A stretch of 64,000 nucleotides of DNA from Streptomyces marianii (GCF_005795905.1 NZ_VAWE01000001.1:2046001-2110000), one strand, 5' to 3'; shown: positions 1 through 8,448, numbered from the stretch's first letter. A program made the numbers and translations. The notes: generated by a model not told the origin, from the sequence alone.

Positions 1-157
1 TCAGGCCGCGGCTGTCGGTCGAGCCGATGTACATGCCCGGCCGTTTGCGAACAGCCTCGAGCCCCTCGAGGACGAGCAGGTGCCGCGCGGTGTAGTTGGA
101 ACCGTCACGGTCTGCGGTCAGCAGCGCACTGGACGGCACGGACGTTTCGGCGGTCAC
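1..157 (-). CDS. parE: DNA topoisomerase IV (type II) subunit B, N-terminal fragment
   Basis: Only the first 52 codons lie in the window; the gene continues past position 1. The translation contains [20 protein letters not shown], the start of the GHKL ATPase domain that GyrB and ParE share, so this is the ATP-hydrolysing subunit of a type II topoisomerase. I call ParE rather than GyrB because ParE is the gene I remember next to hrdB in Streptomyces; GyrB normally sits near dnaA. The GTG start at 155-157 is preceded by a good ribosome binding site (gaggag, about 6 bases upstream). The gene is divergent from the zinc-ribbon gene at 593. Confidence 0.85.
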   Translation of the reverse strand, partial: MTAETSVPSSALLTADRDGSNYTARHLLVLEGLEAVRKRPGMYIGSTDSRGL

Positions 158-592
158 GCGGTTCGCTCCTCGCTGAATTTGAATGTGGCCGTGTGGGGGT
201 AATGGCCCGGCGTCGGTCGCCGGTCAGAGGGTACCGAGGCCTGGTAGAGCCGATGTAACGCCACCCTCATGATTCAACATGCTAGTCCAGAGTCGCATAC
301 GCGTTCGATCCCTCGATGGAGTGACGCGCACATCACGTTCCCTTCCAGGCATGAACCATTTAGGCTCCGGGCACGTCCTCATGAACAACCGGCAACCCAG
401 CCGGGAGGACTCAATGCCCAGAGAAGCAAGCGAAACCGTAAAGCTAAGCAATACGGCACATTCGCCGCCAACCGGCAGCAGACAGCCACCTTGACGAAGA
501 AGTTTCAGGGAAAAGGCACGAGCGGGAACGTTTTCGGCCTGGTTGGATGTTGACCCTGGTACGACAGCTCGTCGAGCTAGAGAAGAGGCGAC
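158..592. other. Intergenic region between parE and the zinc-ribbon gene
   Basis: These 435 bases separate two divergent genes and must hold both promoters. They are less GC-biased than their surroundings. Open frames on the plus strand here (269-553, 279-494) have no ribosome binding site and no Streptomyces codon bias, so I do not call them. The only promoter-like signal I can point to is the one listed at 524-552. No tRNA or strong hairpin was found. Confidence 0.5.
524..552 (+). promoter_or_regulatory. Candidate SigR/ECF-type promoter
   Basis: GGGAAC at 524-529 and GTTG at 549-552 are separated by 19 bases. The SigR (thiol-stress) consensus in Streptomyces is GGGAAY-N18-GTT, so both boxes fit and the spacer is one base long. 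It would start transcription about 35 bases before the GTG at 593. Short motifs like this occur by chance, hence the low score. Confidence 0.3.
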
Positions 593-823
593 GTGACTAC
601 TGTTCTGACCCCCGCGAGCCCGCTGACGGCCGCTGACCGCTGCGACCGCTGCGGCGCCCAGGCGTACCTGCGCGTCGTCCTGACAAGCGGCGGTGAGCTG
701 CTCTTCTGTGCCCACCACGGGCGCAAGTTCGAGCCGGAACTCAAGAAGATCGCCGCTGAGATACAGGATGAGACGGACCGCCTGACGGCCGTACCGGCCA
801 ACGCCGGAGACGACGAGCGCTGA
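593..823 (+). CDS. Small zinc-ribbon-like protein (DUF7455 type)
   Basis: A 76-residue protein of unknown function, widespread in actinobacteria. Residues about 14-45 contain CDRCGAQAY followed by FCAHH, a CxxC...CxxH arrangement likely to hold one zinc ion, inside a compact beta-rich core; the tail is acidic. The family has no established role as far as I know. The GTG start has an agaagaggcg ribosome binding site. It stands alone between parE and the protease, ends in a strong terminator hairpin (868-902), and may be under a SigR-like promoter, which would suit a cysteine-rich protein, but that is inference. Confidence 0.85.
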   Translation: MTTVLTPASPLTAADRCDRCGAQAYLRVVLTSGGELLFCAHHGRKFEPELKKIAAEIQDETDRLTAVPANAGDDER

Positions 824-867
824 GGTCGCATCCCACGACGAGCCAGGGGCCGGTCCAGGACCGGCCG

Positions 868-902
868 ACGGGCGGCCACCCCCTCGAGGGGTGGCCGCCC
901 GT
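868..902. terminator. Bidirectional terminator hairpin
   Basis: A perfect 15-bp GC-rich stem (868-882 with 888-902) around a 5-base loop. It lies 45 bases after the zinc-ribbon gene and 154 bases beyond the stop of the convergent protease gene, so it can end transcription from both sides. Confidence 0.85.
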
Positions 903-1055
903 TCTCGTTGCCCCGCGTGCCACTCGGTGACACGGGGCACGCACGCCACCACTCCCGGCGACCACGGACCGGCTTTCCGGCCGTTCAACAGGACGGGAGT
1001 TCACCCCGCCCCTTTGGCCGAAATCGTTCGGTCCATCCACCAACTGGCGCGCCTC

Positions 1056-1889
1056 TCACTGCTTGTCGATCACCGTCGGCAGCACCTCACCGACCCGCGT
1101 GTAGACCCCGGGAGAGTCCGCCCGGCCGCATCCGCTGCCCCAGGAGACGATCCCGATCAGCCTGCCCTGCGCCACCAGCGGGCCGCCGCTGTCACCCTGA
1201 CAGGCGTCGTGACCGCCCCTGGCGTCCCCGGCACACATCATCGTGGCCGGCAGATACCGGCCCCCCATCACACTGCCGGGGTACGCCTGCGCACACACCG
1301 AGTCCGGCTGCACCTGCACCTGCGCGGCACGAAGCGTCCGGGCGTACGTGCCGGCCCCCGTCGTGTCACCCCAGCCGTAAACCGTCGCCGCCGTGCCCGG
1401 CCGGTACGCCTCGTCGCCCCGACGGGCCGTCGCGATGGCGTACTGCGCGGGCAGCGCGCTGCCGAGCGTGAGCACGGCCAGGTCCGAGGAACTGGTCTCG
1501 GGATCGTACCCGGGCGCGAACTGCACCTTCCTCACGGGGACCTCCTGGCCGCCGGGGCCCCGCAGGTCCTCACGCCCCGCGATCACCCGCAGATCGCGCA
1601 CCTCGCCCACCGGTACCCCCAGCACCTCTCGGCTGAGGCAGTGTGCCGCCGTGAGCACCTTCGTCGGCGCCACCACCACGGCGCCGCAGAACTGCCCGGC
1701 CCTGGTACCCCCGAACCGGTCACGGCTGGAGAGGGCGACCACCCAGGGGATCTCCGAGGACCGCACCGCCGACCCTCCGATGATCACGCTGTCGGCGGCC
1801 GCCGGAGCCGGGGAGACGAGTGGAGTCAGAGCCGCCGCGGAGGCCAGGGCCAAGGCCGCCGTCAGGGGTCGGGTGATGGGCCGTCGCAT
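1056..1889 (-). CDS. Secreted trypsin-like serine protease (S1 family)
   Basis: A 277-residue exported protease. Residues 1-33 form a Sec signal peptide (MRRPITRPL, then a long Ala/Leu core ending APAAA). The mature enzyme begins near VIIGGSAV, where trypsins are usually activated, and carries the full catalytic triad: His in LTAAHC, Asp in SSDLAVL and Ser in GDSGGP. The specificity-pocket region reads DACQGDSGGP, with Asp six residues before the catalytic Ser as in true trypsins, so cleavage after Arg/Lys is expected. I start at the ATG at 1887-1889, which has aggaga 4 bases upstream; an open frame extends further back but has no signal peptide. Its natural terminator was probably shared with hrdB and is now split by the IS30 element. 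Confidence 0.9.
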   Translation of the reverse strand: MRRPITRPLTAALALASAAALTPLVSPAPAAADSVIIGGSAVRSSEIPWVVALSSRDRFGGTRAGQFCGAVVVAPTKVLTAAHCLSREVLGVPVGEVRDLRVIAGREDLRGPGGQEVPVRKVQFAPGYDPETSSSDLAVLTLGSALPAQYAIATARRGDEAYRPGTAATVYGWGDTTGAGTYARTLRAAQVQVQPDSVCAQAYPGSVMGGRYLPATMMCAGDARGGHDACQGDSGGPLVAQGRLIGIVSWGSGCGRADSPGVYTRVGEVLPTVIDKQ

Positions 1890-2106
1890 GCGCTCTCCTG
1901 ACTCTCCGGTACTCTCCGTCCACTCAGCGTCGACCAGCCGGACACGGTCCGCACCCCCGGGAGTGCGGAGCGCGAGCACCCGGGAACCGGCGGGCGGACT
2001 CCTGACCGAACGAAACCCGGGCACGAAGGCGGGCGGGCGACACGGGCCGGGTGAGGAGGCCGGTCGACCCCCGCTTCCGCACCCGGAGAACGCCCGGGGG
2101 AAGCGG

Positions 2107-2129
2107 ACAGGCGGAGGGCCCGGCATCCC
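2107..2129. terminator. Left arm of an interrupted bidirectional terminator
   Basis: These 23 bases are the exact reverse complement of 3446-3468. Joined, they would make a 23-bp stem with a short loop (tcgg) between the convergent protease and hrdB genes. The IS30 element now lies between the two arms, 1.3 kb apart. Confidence 0.85.
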
Positions 2130-2134
2130 TCGGG

Positions 2135-3443
2135 GGCGGTTTCTAGCGGTCGTCGCAACACGTGGTTGTGTTGATCAGGCCGTGAGCAGTTTATGCAGGC
2201 GCTCGGCTGGGGTTTCCCAGCCGAGTGTTTTGCGTGGGCGGCGGTTGAGCTGGTCGGCGACGGCGGCCAGGTGCGCGGGGGTGTGGACCGACAGGTCGGT
2301 GCCCTTGGGGAAGTACTGCCGCAGCAGGCCGTTGGTGTTCTCGTTCGAGCCGCGCTGCCAGGGGCTGGCGGGGTCGCAGAAGTAGACCGGGATGTCGGTG
2401 GCGAGGGTGAACTCGCCGTGCCGGGCCATCTCACTGCCCTGGTCCCAGGTCAGGGACCGCTTCAGGTGGGCGGGCAGGGTCTGGACGGTGGATGTCAGGG
2501 AGGTCAGGACGCTCTCGGCGCCGTGGTCGCCGGGCAGGTGCAGGAGCATGACGTAGCGGGTGGCGCGTTCGACCAGGGTGCCGATCGCGGACTTGCCGTC
2601 CTTGCCGATGATCAGGTCGCCCTCCCAGTGACCGGGCACGGCCCGGTCCTCGATCTCAGCGGGCCGTTCGCTGATCATGACCATCGGGGTGGTGAAACGC
2701 GGCTGGCGGCAGTTCGCCTGCCTCTGCGGCCTGCGGCGGGCCCGCCCGGAGCGCAGGGCGCCTGCGAGCTCGCGCCGCAGCTGGCCTCTGCCCTGGACGT
2801 AGAGGGCCTGGTAGACGGTCTCGTGGACCACGTGCATCTCCGGCCGGTCGGGGAACTGTGCCCGCAGAGCGTGGCATATCTGCTCCGGGCTCCGCTTCTC
2901 GTCCAGCATTGCCTGGACAGCGGCCCGAAGCTCGGGGTTCTCGCTGATCTTGCGGCTCTTGGGGCGGGGCCGGCGTGCATCGGCGCGGGCCTGGGCTGCG
3001 TGAGGGCGGTAGTGCCACCGGCCGCGTGCGCCGTCCGTTCGGTTGCGGCGGATCTCCCGGCTGACCGTGGACGGGCTGCGGCCCAGCTCCGCGGCGATCG
3101 CCCGCACCGTGGCCTTCTCCCGCAACCGGTCGGCGATGTGGATCCGCTCCTCCTCGCGCAGGTACCTGGACGTGCCGGAAGGCGGCGCCACCGCGGAAAT
3201 CGGTGGTGCCGCCTTCTGCCGACGGTCGGCGCTGCGGCCGTTACGCCACTTGTTGCCGGTTCGCCGGTCAACACCGACGATCCGGCAGGCTTCCGTGTTG
3301 CTGTATCCCTGCTGCACGAGCCGGGAGTATGCCTCCCGCTCCCGGCGCAGCTTCACAGGCCCCTGCGCGGTCCGCACCTTGCGGATCTCGAAGTCCATCG
3401 CACCCCTTGAGCTGGGGTGTTGCGACGACCGCTAGAAACCGCC
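2135..3443 (-). mobile_element. IS30-family insertion sequence, complete
   Basis: About 1309 bp bounded by perfect 27-bp terminal inverted repeats (2135-2161 and 3417-3443) and holding one transposase gene. The bases either side allow a 3-bp target duplication (ggg at 2132-2134 and 3444-3446), a usual size for this family. The target was the loop of a hairpin terminator between two convergent genes, so no coding sequence was broken. Intact ends and open frame suggest recent arrival and possible activity. Confidence 0.92.
2175..3398 (-). CDS. IS30-family transposase
   Basis: A full-length 407-residue DDE transposase. The N-terminal part carries a helix-turn-helix (LVQQGYSNTEACRIVGV, residues about 28-45) and a second one, LGRSPSTVSREIRRN (about 104-118), typical of IS30. 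The C-terminal integrase core shows the family signatures: HWEGDLIIG with the first Asp, LTWDQGSEM with the second, and GSNENTNGLLRQYFPKGTDL with the Glu. Nothing is frameshifted. The ATG at 3398 lies 19 bases inside the right inverted repeat. Residues near the C-terminus (RPRKTLGWETPAERL) closely match the decayed copy at about 37.65 kb. Confidence 0.95.
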   Translation of the reverse strand: MDFEIRKVRTAQGPVKLRREREAYSRLVQQGYSNTEACRIVGVDRRTGNKWRNGRSADRRQKAAPPISAVAPPSGTSRYLREEERIHIADRLREKATVRAIAAELGRSPSTVSREIRRNRTDGARGRWHYRPHAAQARADARRPRPKSRKISENPELRAAVQAMLDEKRSPEQICHALRAQFPDRPEMHVVHETVYQALYVQGRGQLRRELAGALRSGRARRRPQRQANCRQPRFTTPMVMISERPAEIEDRAVPGHWEGDLIIGKDGKSAIGTLVERATRYVMLLHLPGDHGAESVLTSLTSTVQTLPAHLKRSLTWDQGSEMARHGEFTLATDIPVYFCDPASPWQRGSNENTNGLLRQYFPKGTDLSVHTPAHLAAVADQLNRRPRKTLGWETPAERLHKLLTA

Positions 3444-3445
3444 GG

Positions 3446-3468
3446 GGGATGCCGGGCCCTCCGCCTGT
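3446..3468. terminator. Right arm of the interrupted terminator
   Basis: Exact reverse complement of 2107-2129. It still lies directly after the hrdB stop codon (18 bases) but on its own can no longer fold with its partner, except over the whole 1.3-kb element. Confidence 0.85.
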
Positions 3469-3486
3469 GCGAGTGTCGTCCTCGTC

Positions 3487-5058
3487 CTAGTCCAGGTAGT
3501 CCCGCAGGACCTGGGACCGGGACGGGTGCCGCAGCTTGGACATCGTCTTGGACTCGATCTGGCGGATGCGCTCACGCGTCACGCCGTAGACCTTGCCGAT
3601 CTCGTCGAGCGTCTTCGGCTGGCCGTCGGTGAGGCCGAAACGCATGGAGACGACACCGGCCTCACGCTCCGAGAGCGTGTCGAGCACCGAGTGCAGCTGC
3701 TCCTGAAGCAGGGTGAAGCTGACAGCGTCGGCCGGGACGACAGCCTCGGAGTCCTCGATCAGATCACCGAACTCACTGTCGCCGTCCTCACCCAGCGGAG
3801 TGTGGAGCGAGATCGGCTCGCGGCCGTACTTCTGGACCTCGATGACCTTCTCCGGGGTCATGTCGAGCTCCTTGGCCAGCTCCTCCGGAGTGGGCTCGCG
3901 GCCCAGGTCCTGGAGCATCTGGCGCTGCACACGCGCGAGCTTGTTGATGACCTCGACCATGTGCACCGGGATACGGATGGTGCGGGCCTGGTCGGCCATG
4001 GCACGGGTGATCGCCTGACGGATCCACCAGGTGGCGTACGTGGAGAACTTGTAGCCCTTGGTGTAGTCGAACTTCTCGACGGCGCGGATCAGGCCGAGGT
4101 TGCCCTCCTGGATCAGATCCAGGAAGAGCATGCCGCGGCCGGTGTAGCGCTTGGCCAACGAGACGACCAGCCGGAGGTTGGCCTCCAGCAGGTGGTTCTT
4201 GGCACGACGGCCGTCCTCGGCGATGATCTCCAGCTCGCGCTTGAGCTTCGGGGCCAGCTTGTCGGAGTTCGCCAGCTTGTCCTCGGCGAACAGGCCGGCC
4301 TCGATGCGCTTGGCCAGCTCGACCTCCTGCTCCGCGTTGAGCAGGGGGACCTTGCCGATCTGCTTCAGGTAGTCCTTCACCGGGTCGGCGGTGGCACCGG
4401 CCGCGGCGACCTGCTGCGCGGGGGCGTCGTCCTCGTCCTCGTCGGACAGCACGAAACCGGCGCTCTCGGCGCCCTCGGGCTCGTCGCCCGACTTGCCGGC
4501 CTGCGGCTCCTCGATCGCCTCCTCGCCCTCGAGCAGTTCCTCGGCGTCCTTCTTGGCCGCCGTCGTCTTCTTCGCCGCGGTCTTCTTCGCCGCGGCCTTC
4601 TTCGGGGCCGTCGCCTTCTTGGCGGCGGTCTTCTTGGCCGCCGCCTTCTTCGCGGGCGCGGCGGTCTCGCCGGCGGCCACCGCGGTGCTCTCGTCGTCGG
4701 CGGCGGTGGCCGACGACGACGCGGTGGAGGCGGCGACGGTCTTGGCCGTGGCCGCCTTGGCCGCGACGGTCTTGGTGGCGGTGCGCTTTGCCGGGCTCTT
4801 AGCTGCGACGCTCTTGCGGGTGCGCTTGGGCGACTCCGCGGCACTGACCATCAGCGTCACACCCTCTTCCTCGAGGATCTGGTTGAGGCTGCGCAGAACA
4901 TTCTTCCACTGGGTTGGCGGAATCTGGTCAGCCTCGAAGGCCCGACGCACGTCATCGCCGGCGATCTGCCCATCAGCCTTTCCCCGCTCGATGAGCGCCA
5001 TCACAGACTCGGACTCGGCGATCTCCGGCGGGAGCGTACGGGATGTGCTGGCCGACAC
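3487..5058 (-). CDS. hrdB: Principal RNA polymerase sigma factor HrdB
   Basis: The essential housekeeping sigma-70 of Streptomyces, 523 residues. The N-terminal 200 residues hold the genus-typical low-complexity stretch rich in [16 protein letters not shown] repeats and acidic runs. From about residue 215 ([13 protein letters not shown]) regions 1.2 to 4 follow without gaps: [20 protein letters not shown] and [10 protein letters not shown] in region 2 (core binding, -10 recognition), region 3, and [20 protein letters not shown] in region 4 (-35 recognition). I use the GTG at 5056-5058 (gagagg upstream), giving the known start [14 protein letters not shown]; the open frame runs 15 codons further. 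It is convergent with the protease and lies downstream of, but separated from, whiH. Confidence 0.98.
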   Translation of the reverse strand: MSASTSRTLPPEIAESESVMALIERGKADGQIAGDDVRRAFEADQIPPTQWKNVLRSLNQILEEEGVTLMVSAAESPKRTRKSVAAKSPAKRTATKTVAAKAATAKTVAASTASSSATAADDESTAVAAGETAAPAKKAAAKKTAAKKATAPKKAAAKKTAAKKTTAAKKDAEELLEGEEAIEEPQAGKSGDEPEGAESAGFVLSDEDEDDAPAQQVAAAGATADPVKDYLKQIGKVPLLNAEQEVELAKRIEAGLFAEDKLANSDKLAPKLKRELEIIAEDGRRAKNHLLEANLRLVVSLAKRYTGRGMLFLDLIQEGNLGLIRAVEKFDYTKGYKFSTYATWWIRQAITRAMADQARTIRIPVHMVEVINKLARVQRQMLQDLGREPTPEELAKELDMTPEKVIEVQKYGREPISLHTPLGEDGDSEFGDLIEDSEAVVPADAVSFTLLQEQLHSVLDTLSEREAGVVSMRFGLTDGQPKTLDEIGKVYGVTRERIRQIESKTMSKLRHPSRSQVLRDYLD

Positions 5059-5403
5059 GAACAACCTCTCGGAACGATGGAAACGGCTTCCGGCCCCGCC
5101 CATGATCGGGCCGGAGCCGACGACCGCCGGCTGGGGATGTACCGACGGCGCGGGCTGGACCTCGGAGAGTGAACAGCGCCGCGATCGGCGCCCGTATTCC
5201 CTCCTCGGCTGTCACCTCTTAGGTCATCGCACTGTCTCGAGGAGTGTTACGCCCAATCCGCGTGGCCCGAGTCACACCCCATTGACGACAAAACGACCAA
5301 ATAGGGTTTCAATCAGCATTCGGCTCCACAATCGTGTCGCCGGACCCCGAGGTCCGGCGACACACGATGGGTACGCCTCGAACGCCCCGGCCGCAGCCGC
5401 GGA
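5059..5403. other. hrdB upstream region
   Basis: 345 bases between whiH and hrdB. They contain the whiH terminator (5334-5363) and must contain the hrdB promoters, which drive transcription to the left. Around 5270-5330 the sequence is locally AT-rich for this genome, where a promoter would be expected. I could not assign a box pair with confidence. Confidence 0.5.
5334..5363. terminator. Terminator of whiH
   Basis: A perfect 13-bp stem (5334-5346 with 5351-5363) around loop ccga, 41 bases past the whiH stop. It separates whiH from the hrdB promoters. Confidence 0.85.
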
Positions 5404-6291
5404 TCAGTGCTCGCGCGGAGCCGGGACCACGCGCTCCACCTCGGGGTGGGACGTGAGGAGTTGCCGCATGGCCGATTCCGCACCGTTCGCGTCGCCGGCG
5501 GCGAGGGCGTCGACGATCCGCGCGTGGTGCGCGAGGGACGCCTCGGAGGGGCGGTCGCAGCCGACGGCGGGCCCTCCCGAGACCTGGAGGGCGGCGGCGA
5601 CGATGCCGGACAGGTGCTCGAGCATGCGGTTGCCCGCGACCTGGATCAGGAGCGAGTGGAACTCGGCGTCGGCACGGGTGAAGGTGATCCCGTCACCCTG
5701 CGCGAGCGAGTGGCTCATGATCTCCACCATGTCGCCGAGGCGCTGCTGGACGTCCTCCCTGCCGTGCCCGGCCGCAAGCCGGGCGGCGAGCGGCTCGATC
5801 GTCCAGCGGAGCTCGGTCAGCTCACGGCGCTGGTCGTCGCGCTGGGGGCCGAAGGCGCGCCACTCGATGATGTCGGGGTCCAGCAGGTTCCAGTCACTGA
5901 CCGGACGGACCCTGGTGCCGACGTTCGGGCGGGCGCTGACGAGACCCTTGGCCTCGAGGACCCGCAGCGACTCGCGGACCACGGTGCGGGACACCTCGAA
6001 GCGCTGGCCGATCTCCTCCGGCACGAGCGGGCGGTCGGCCCCGAGATCCCCGGAGACGATCATCTGGCCGAGCTGCTGGACGAGTTGACCGTGGAGCCCG
6101 CGGCCCCGGCTGCCCGCGGCACGGCGGCCGACGCGGCCCAACTCGCTTTCCGCGGTGTCCCAGGCCGGAGGGCCGACCCGGTCGACGCCGGGCACCTCCG
6201 GGTACGGGTATCGGTCGAGATCGCCCGGGCCGGCGAGGCCGGACTCGACGGGGCGGGCGGCGGTCATCATGGTGTGCGCAAGGGTACTCAC
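5404..6291 (-). CDS. whiH: Sporulation regulator WhiH (GntR/FadR family)
   Basis: A 295-residue DNA-binding repressor/activator needed for division of aerial hyphae into spores. After an 65-residue variable N-terminus comes a winged helix-turn-helix (LVPEEIGQRFEVSRTVVRES, about 88-107, then RPNVGTRVRP) and an FCD effector domain to the C-terminus; FCD metal-site residues D and H are visible in ADAEFHSLL and later LAHHARIV. Position next to hrdB is where I remember whiH in S. coelicolor (SCO5819). The GTG start at 6289-6291 has aaaggatgc upstream. A SigWhiG-like promoter and an inverted repeat precede it, in keeping with the known WhiG dependence and autoregulation of whiH. Confidence 0.93.
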   Translation of the reverse strand: MSTLAHTMMTAARPVESGLAGPGDLDRYPYPEVPGVDRVGPPAWDTAESELGRVGRRAAGSRGRGLHGQLVQQLGQMIVSGDLGADRPLVPEEIGQRFEVSRTVVRESLRVLEAKGLVSARPNVGTRVRPVSDWNLLDPDIIEWRAFGPQRDDQRRELTELRWTIEPLAARLAAGHGREDVQQRLGDMVEIMSHSLAQGDGITFTRADAEFHSLLIQVAGNRMLEHLSGIVAAALQVSGGPAVGCDRPSEASLAHHARIVDALAAGDANGAESAMRQLLTSHPEVERVVPAPREH

Positions 6292-6317
6292 GCATCCTTT
6301 GTCGGCGTGCCCTCAGC

Positions 6318-6356
6318 CACCCTTGAGGTCTTTGGTGAAAAGCACACGAAAGGGTG
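6318..6356. promoter_or_regulatory. Inverted repeat, candidate WhiH operator
   Basis: caccctt (6318-6324) and aagggtg (6350-6356) form a 7-bp inverted repeat with a 25-base spacer between the whiH start and its candidate promoter. FadR-type regulators often bind such repeats in their own leader. Assignment is inference. Confidence 0.35.
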
Positions 6357-6383
6357 ATCGGCGCCCGCCCTGCAATTGACGCC

Positions 6384-6410
6384 TTATCGGGAAGAAGCGG
6401 TCATTCTTCG
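6384..6410 (-). promoter_or_regulatory. Candidate SigWhiG-dependent promoter of whiH
   Basis: Read on the minus strand, CCCGATAA (6384-6391) matches the WhiG -10 element GCCGATAA at 7 of 8 bases. Fifteen bases upstream lies CGAA (6407-6410), a two-of-four match to the TAAA -35 element. whiH is an established WhiG target in S. coelicolor, which raises the odds. The implied untranslated leader is about 85 bases. Confidence 0.5.
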
Positions 6411-6450
6411 GGGAGTTACGGGCAGCTCATCGCATCGTGATCGAACTTGG

Positions 6451-8448
6451 TCATCGATGAACTTTGCTGCGGAGGCCGACGATCAGGTACGAGCAGAACA
6501 GGACGGAGAGGGACAATGTCAGCGCCGTTCCCACTGGTTGGACGAGCGCCCGCAGCGCCGCGAGCAACCAGCGGTCCACCTCATACGGCCACTGCAGCCA
6601 GGTCAGCTCCCTCAAGCGCGCCGGGAATCCCGCGACCGAGCGCCCGGACGGACTCGCGAACGCCCGCTGCACGAGGGGGAGGACCGCCATCGGGACGGCG
6701 AGGACGGCGGCCACACCCGCGGTCGTGAGGCGGAAGGTGCCCGCGGCGAGCAGGCCCGACCATGCGCAGCCGACCAGGAGCCCGGCCCAACTCAGAGCGA
6801 CTGCGGGCCAGTTCCGGAACACGGGCAGGGGGTCGGACCCGTAGAGGAGCCACAGCGCCTGGGCGTCGAGCACGACGACGGCACCACCGAGCATGAGAGC
6901 CGCCGCAGCCGTCACCGCGAGCTTGGCGATGAGCAGACCCAGCCTGCGGGGGACGGTCCCGCGCGCGGCCGCCAGCGCGGGATAGCGGAACTCGTCCCCG
7001 AAGGAGAGAGCGCCGAGGACACCCGCCCCGAAGGCGGCGGGCGGCAGGGGCCAGGCCCGGGGCCAGGCCGCGAGCAGGTCTGGCAGCGGGGTGCGGCCCG
7101 CGTACGCGAGCAGGACGGAGAGAGCGGCGGATGAGACGAGAACGGCCGCCGTGATCAGATGCGTCGTCCGGACCCCGAGCAAGCGGCGCAGTTCGTACCG
7201 CAACGGCTGGAGCGGCTGCGACGGAGCACGTGCGGCGCGGGATGCGCCGTGGCGCGGGCCCGGAAGGGGCGGGGTGGCCGGGGCCGGACCGGCGGTGGAG
7301 CCGTGCCCGGCGGGGGAGGAGGCACCCACCGGGTGCGGCGCGACCGGGGGGTGGCCGGGGGCATGCGGGGCAGCGGGACGAGGTGCCGTACCGTGCGCGG
7401 CCGCATGCGGCACCTGGACGCCGTCGGGGAGCACCCGCGAAGCGCGGGTGTCCTGTGCGGTGAGCCCTCGGCCGACGGCACCGCCCGGGGCGGGCGCGGC
7501 GCCGGGTGCGGGCACGTCGAGGACGGCGCCGGTCAGGTCGTCGGAGCCCTGAGCGCGCGCGGGTGCCGCGCGGGGCCCCGCGTCACCGATCTCGTCGGCG
7601 AGTTGATGGACGAGAACGCCGTGGCGGAAGGCGGCGTCGCCGATCTCCGCACAGCTGCTCCCGTACACGGAGAGCCGGTTGCCGCCCTCGGCGACGACTT
7701 CGACGGAGCGGCGTGCGGCCCGCGACTCATGGCTCAGCGCCGCGGCGAGCCGGACGGCGTGCGGACTCAGGACGGCCACGCGCGGCCGGAGCCGGGTCCG
7801 GGCGAAGTCGGCCACATCCTGGTCGGCGACGAGTCGGCCCTTGTCGATGGTGACCACCCGATCCGCGGTCCTGGCGGCCTCCTTGGGGTCAGCGGTCGTG
7901 TAGAGGACGGTCCCGCCGTGTGCGGCGTGAGCACGCAGCAGGCCGAACAGCCAACTGTGCTCACGCGGTGAGAGTCCCCGGGAGGGGGCGTCGAGCAGCA
8001 GGGTGTGCGGGTCCCCCAACAGCGCGGAGGCCAGACCCAGTCTGCGGTCCATGCCGAGGGACAGCGAACCGAGGCGTGCGTCCCGCAGAGCGGCGATGCC
8101 CACGAGGTCGAGCATGTCGTCCGCGCGGGACACCGGCACCCCGGCGGCGGCACAGAGCATCCGGAGCTGCCCCCGTGCGGTACGGACGGGATGCCCCGGG
8201 ACATCCCCCAACAGCACGCCCACCTCCCGGGCGGGGCTCGCGATGCCATGGAGAGGGCGTCCGCGGAAGTAGGTGATGCCACGACCCTCCTCGAGCCCGA
8301 GCATCAGCCGCAGGGCCGTGCTCTTACCCGAGCCCCGCGTTCCGAGAAGGGCGGTGACATGGCCCGGTCTCGCCTCGAAGGTCAGATCGTCCACAGCGGG
8401 CGCGAGGTACCGGCGGGAGGTGCTGGTGAGTCCGATGGCCTGGAGCAT
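6451..8448 (-). CDS. ABC transporter, ATPase-permease fusion with altered catalytic motifs
   Basis: A 665-residue half-transporter. Residues 1-220 form an ABC ATPase: Walker A GTRGSGKST, signature LSLGMDRR, then Walker B LLLDAP and switch region YTTADP. The Glu that normally follows the Walker B Asp is Ala here, and the H-loop His (TTHD in relatives) is also Ala, so hydrolysis may be weak or lost. A 100-residue Pro/Ala linker leads to about six membrane helices (residues 435-660), ABC-2 like. The ATG at 8446-8448 has aaggga upstream. It follows a Nudix gene on the same strand and precedes whiH; substrate unknown. Comparison with relatives would show whether the two changes are fixed in the family. 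Confidence 0.85.
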   Translation of the reverse strand: MLQAIGLTSTSRRYLAPAVDDLTFEARPGHVTALLGTRGSGKSTALRLMLGLEEGRGITYFRGRPLHGIASPAREVGVLLGDVPGHPVRTARGQLRMLCAAAGVPVSRADDMLDLVGIAALRDARLGSLSLGMDRRLGLASALLGDPHTLLLDAPSRGLSPREHSWLFGLLRAHAAHGGTVLYTTADPKEAARTADRVVTIDKGRLVADQDVADFARTRLRPRVAVLSPHAVRLAAALSHESRAARRSVEVVAEGGNRLSVYGSSCAEIGDAAFRHGVLVHQLADEIGDAGPRAAPARAQGSDDLTGAVLDVPAPGAAPAPGGAVGRGLTAQDTRASRVLPDGVQVPHAAAHGTAPRPAAPHAPGHPPVAPHPVGASSPAGHGSTAGPAPATPPLPGPRHGASRAARAPSQPLQPLRYELRRLLGVRTTHLITAAVLVSSAALSVLLAYAGRTPLPDLLAAWPRAWPLPPAAFGAGVLGALSFGDEFRYPALAAARGTVPRRLGLLIAKLAVTAAAALMLGGAVVVLDAQALWLLYGSDPLPVFRNWPAVALSWAGLLVGCAWSGLLAAGTFRLTTAGVAAVLAVPMAVLPLVQRAFASPSGRSVAGFPARLRELTWLQWPYEVDRWLLAALRALVQPVGTALTLSLSVLFCSYLIVGLRSKVHR

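Noticed and set aside
300..326. tRNA-like gttcgatccc sequence
   Set aside because: The flanking bases do not form a T-arm stem, and no cloverleaf can be built upstream.
269..553. Plus-strand open frame of 94 codons after parE
   Set aside because: No ribosome binding site, no family resemblance, and third-position composition unlike neighbouring genes.
4550..4800. Repeat array in hrdB
   Set aside because: The periodic sequence encodes the Lys/Ala-rich N-terminal stretch of HrdB and is coding, not a separate repeat element.
5172..5201. SigR-like GGGAAT ahead of hrdB on the minus strand
   Set aside because: The nearest GTT is 21 bases away, too far from the 18-base spacer of the consensus, so I do not list it although hrdB is known to have a SigR-dependent promoter in S. 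coelicolor.
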